Below are positions 63,991-64,000 of a stretch of 64,000 bases of DNA, piece by piece. The translations under genes were made by a program, and so were the position numbers. The DNA is from Amphritea balenae (GTDB lineage Bacteria; Pseudomonadota; Gammaproteobacteria; Pseudomonadales; Balneatricaceae): positions 1 through 64,000 of the forward strand of contig NZ_RQXV01000013.1 in the NCBI RefSeq assembly GCF_003858655.1. The letters run 5' to 3'. Numbering within the stretch: the first letter of the stretch is position 1; each line of letters begins with the position of its first letter. The notes below the pieces were generated by a model, which saw only the letters and a list, made by a program, of their open reading frames with translations, had not been told where the DNA came from and ran no database searches.

Positions 63991-64000
63991 AAAGTTAGTC

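Overview
The window comes from the chromosome of a gammaproteobacterium. The genes show a Gram-negative envelope (lpxL, msbA, hldE, waaA, gmhA), twitching motility (pilT, pilU) and two gene orders I know from Pseudomonas and its relatives: lptM-lysA-dapF-DUF484-xerC-HAD, and the metX to gshB block. Marine-type traits (a PhaB/PhaJ-like acyl-CoA neighbourhood, an Na+/H+ antiporter, an ArsM-type methyltransferase) make an Oceanospirillales member such as an Amphritea- or Neptunomonas-like species my best guess. That assignment is inference. The region is almost entirely ordinary chromosome. I see no rRNA, tRNA, CRISPR array, phage, integrase other than XerC, or insertion sequence.

Layout. 0-10 kb is a lipopolysaccharide region: the AT-rich 3' end of a sialyltransferase-like glycosyltransferase, lpxL, msbA-hldE, a three-gene oxidoreductase/aldo-keto reductase/unknown operon, waaA, and gmhA behind cyaY. 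10-17 kb holds a DsbA-like/pseudo-receiver/GGEEF fusion and the lptM-lysA-dapF-DUF484-xerC-yigB operon. 17-20 kb has a MerR regulator divergent from a short CDF metal transporter with a clear MerR-type promoter, then an EamA exporter and an AraC regulator. 20-27.7 kb is an acyl-CoA region (phaB, malonyl-CoA decarboxylase, MaoC hydratase, isochorismatase-family hydrolase, acyl-CoA ligase) ending in a PAS histidine kinase and FixJ-type regulator; three dyads lie in the divergent region between its two arms.

27.7-45 kb is mostly minus-strand housekeeping: a DNA-alkylation repair fusion, a DMT exporter, metX-metW-DUF4426-rdgB-hemW, yggS-proC-yggT, then rsmE-gshB-tonB-yqgE-ruvX-pyrR-pyrB-pyrC', with pilT-pilU on the plus strand. 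45-53 kb is metK divergent from tkt-epd-pgk-fba, which links central carbon flow and PLP precursor supply. 53-59 kb is accessory: GST, two LysR regulators, an ArsM-type methyltransferase, an antiporter and a thioesterase. 59-63 kb holds a Rof-like Rho inhibitor and a four-gene plus-strand set (degenerate HD-GYP protein, DUF6714-like protein, methyltransferase, Fe-S-type uracil-DNA glycosylase). The last kilobase has a cysteine-rich DUF1272 gene between two copies of a structured repeat.

The least explained items are the DsbA/GGEEF fusion, the dyad cluster between the acyl-CoA arms, the degenerate HD-GYP operon, the competing hairpins before metX, and the dispersed palindromic elements.
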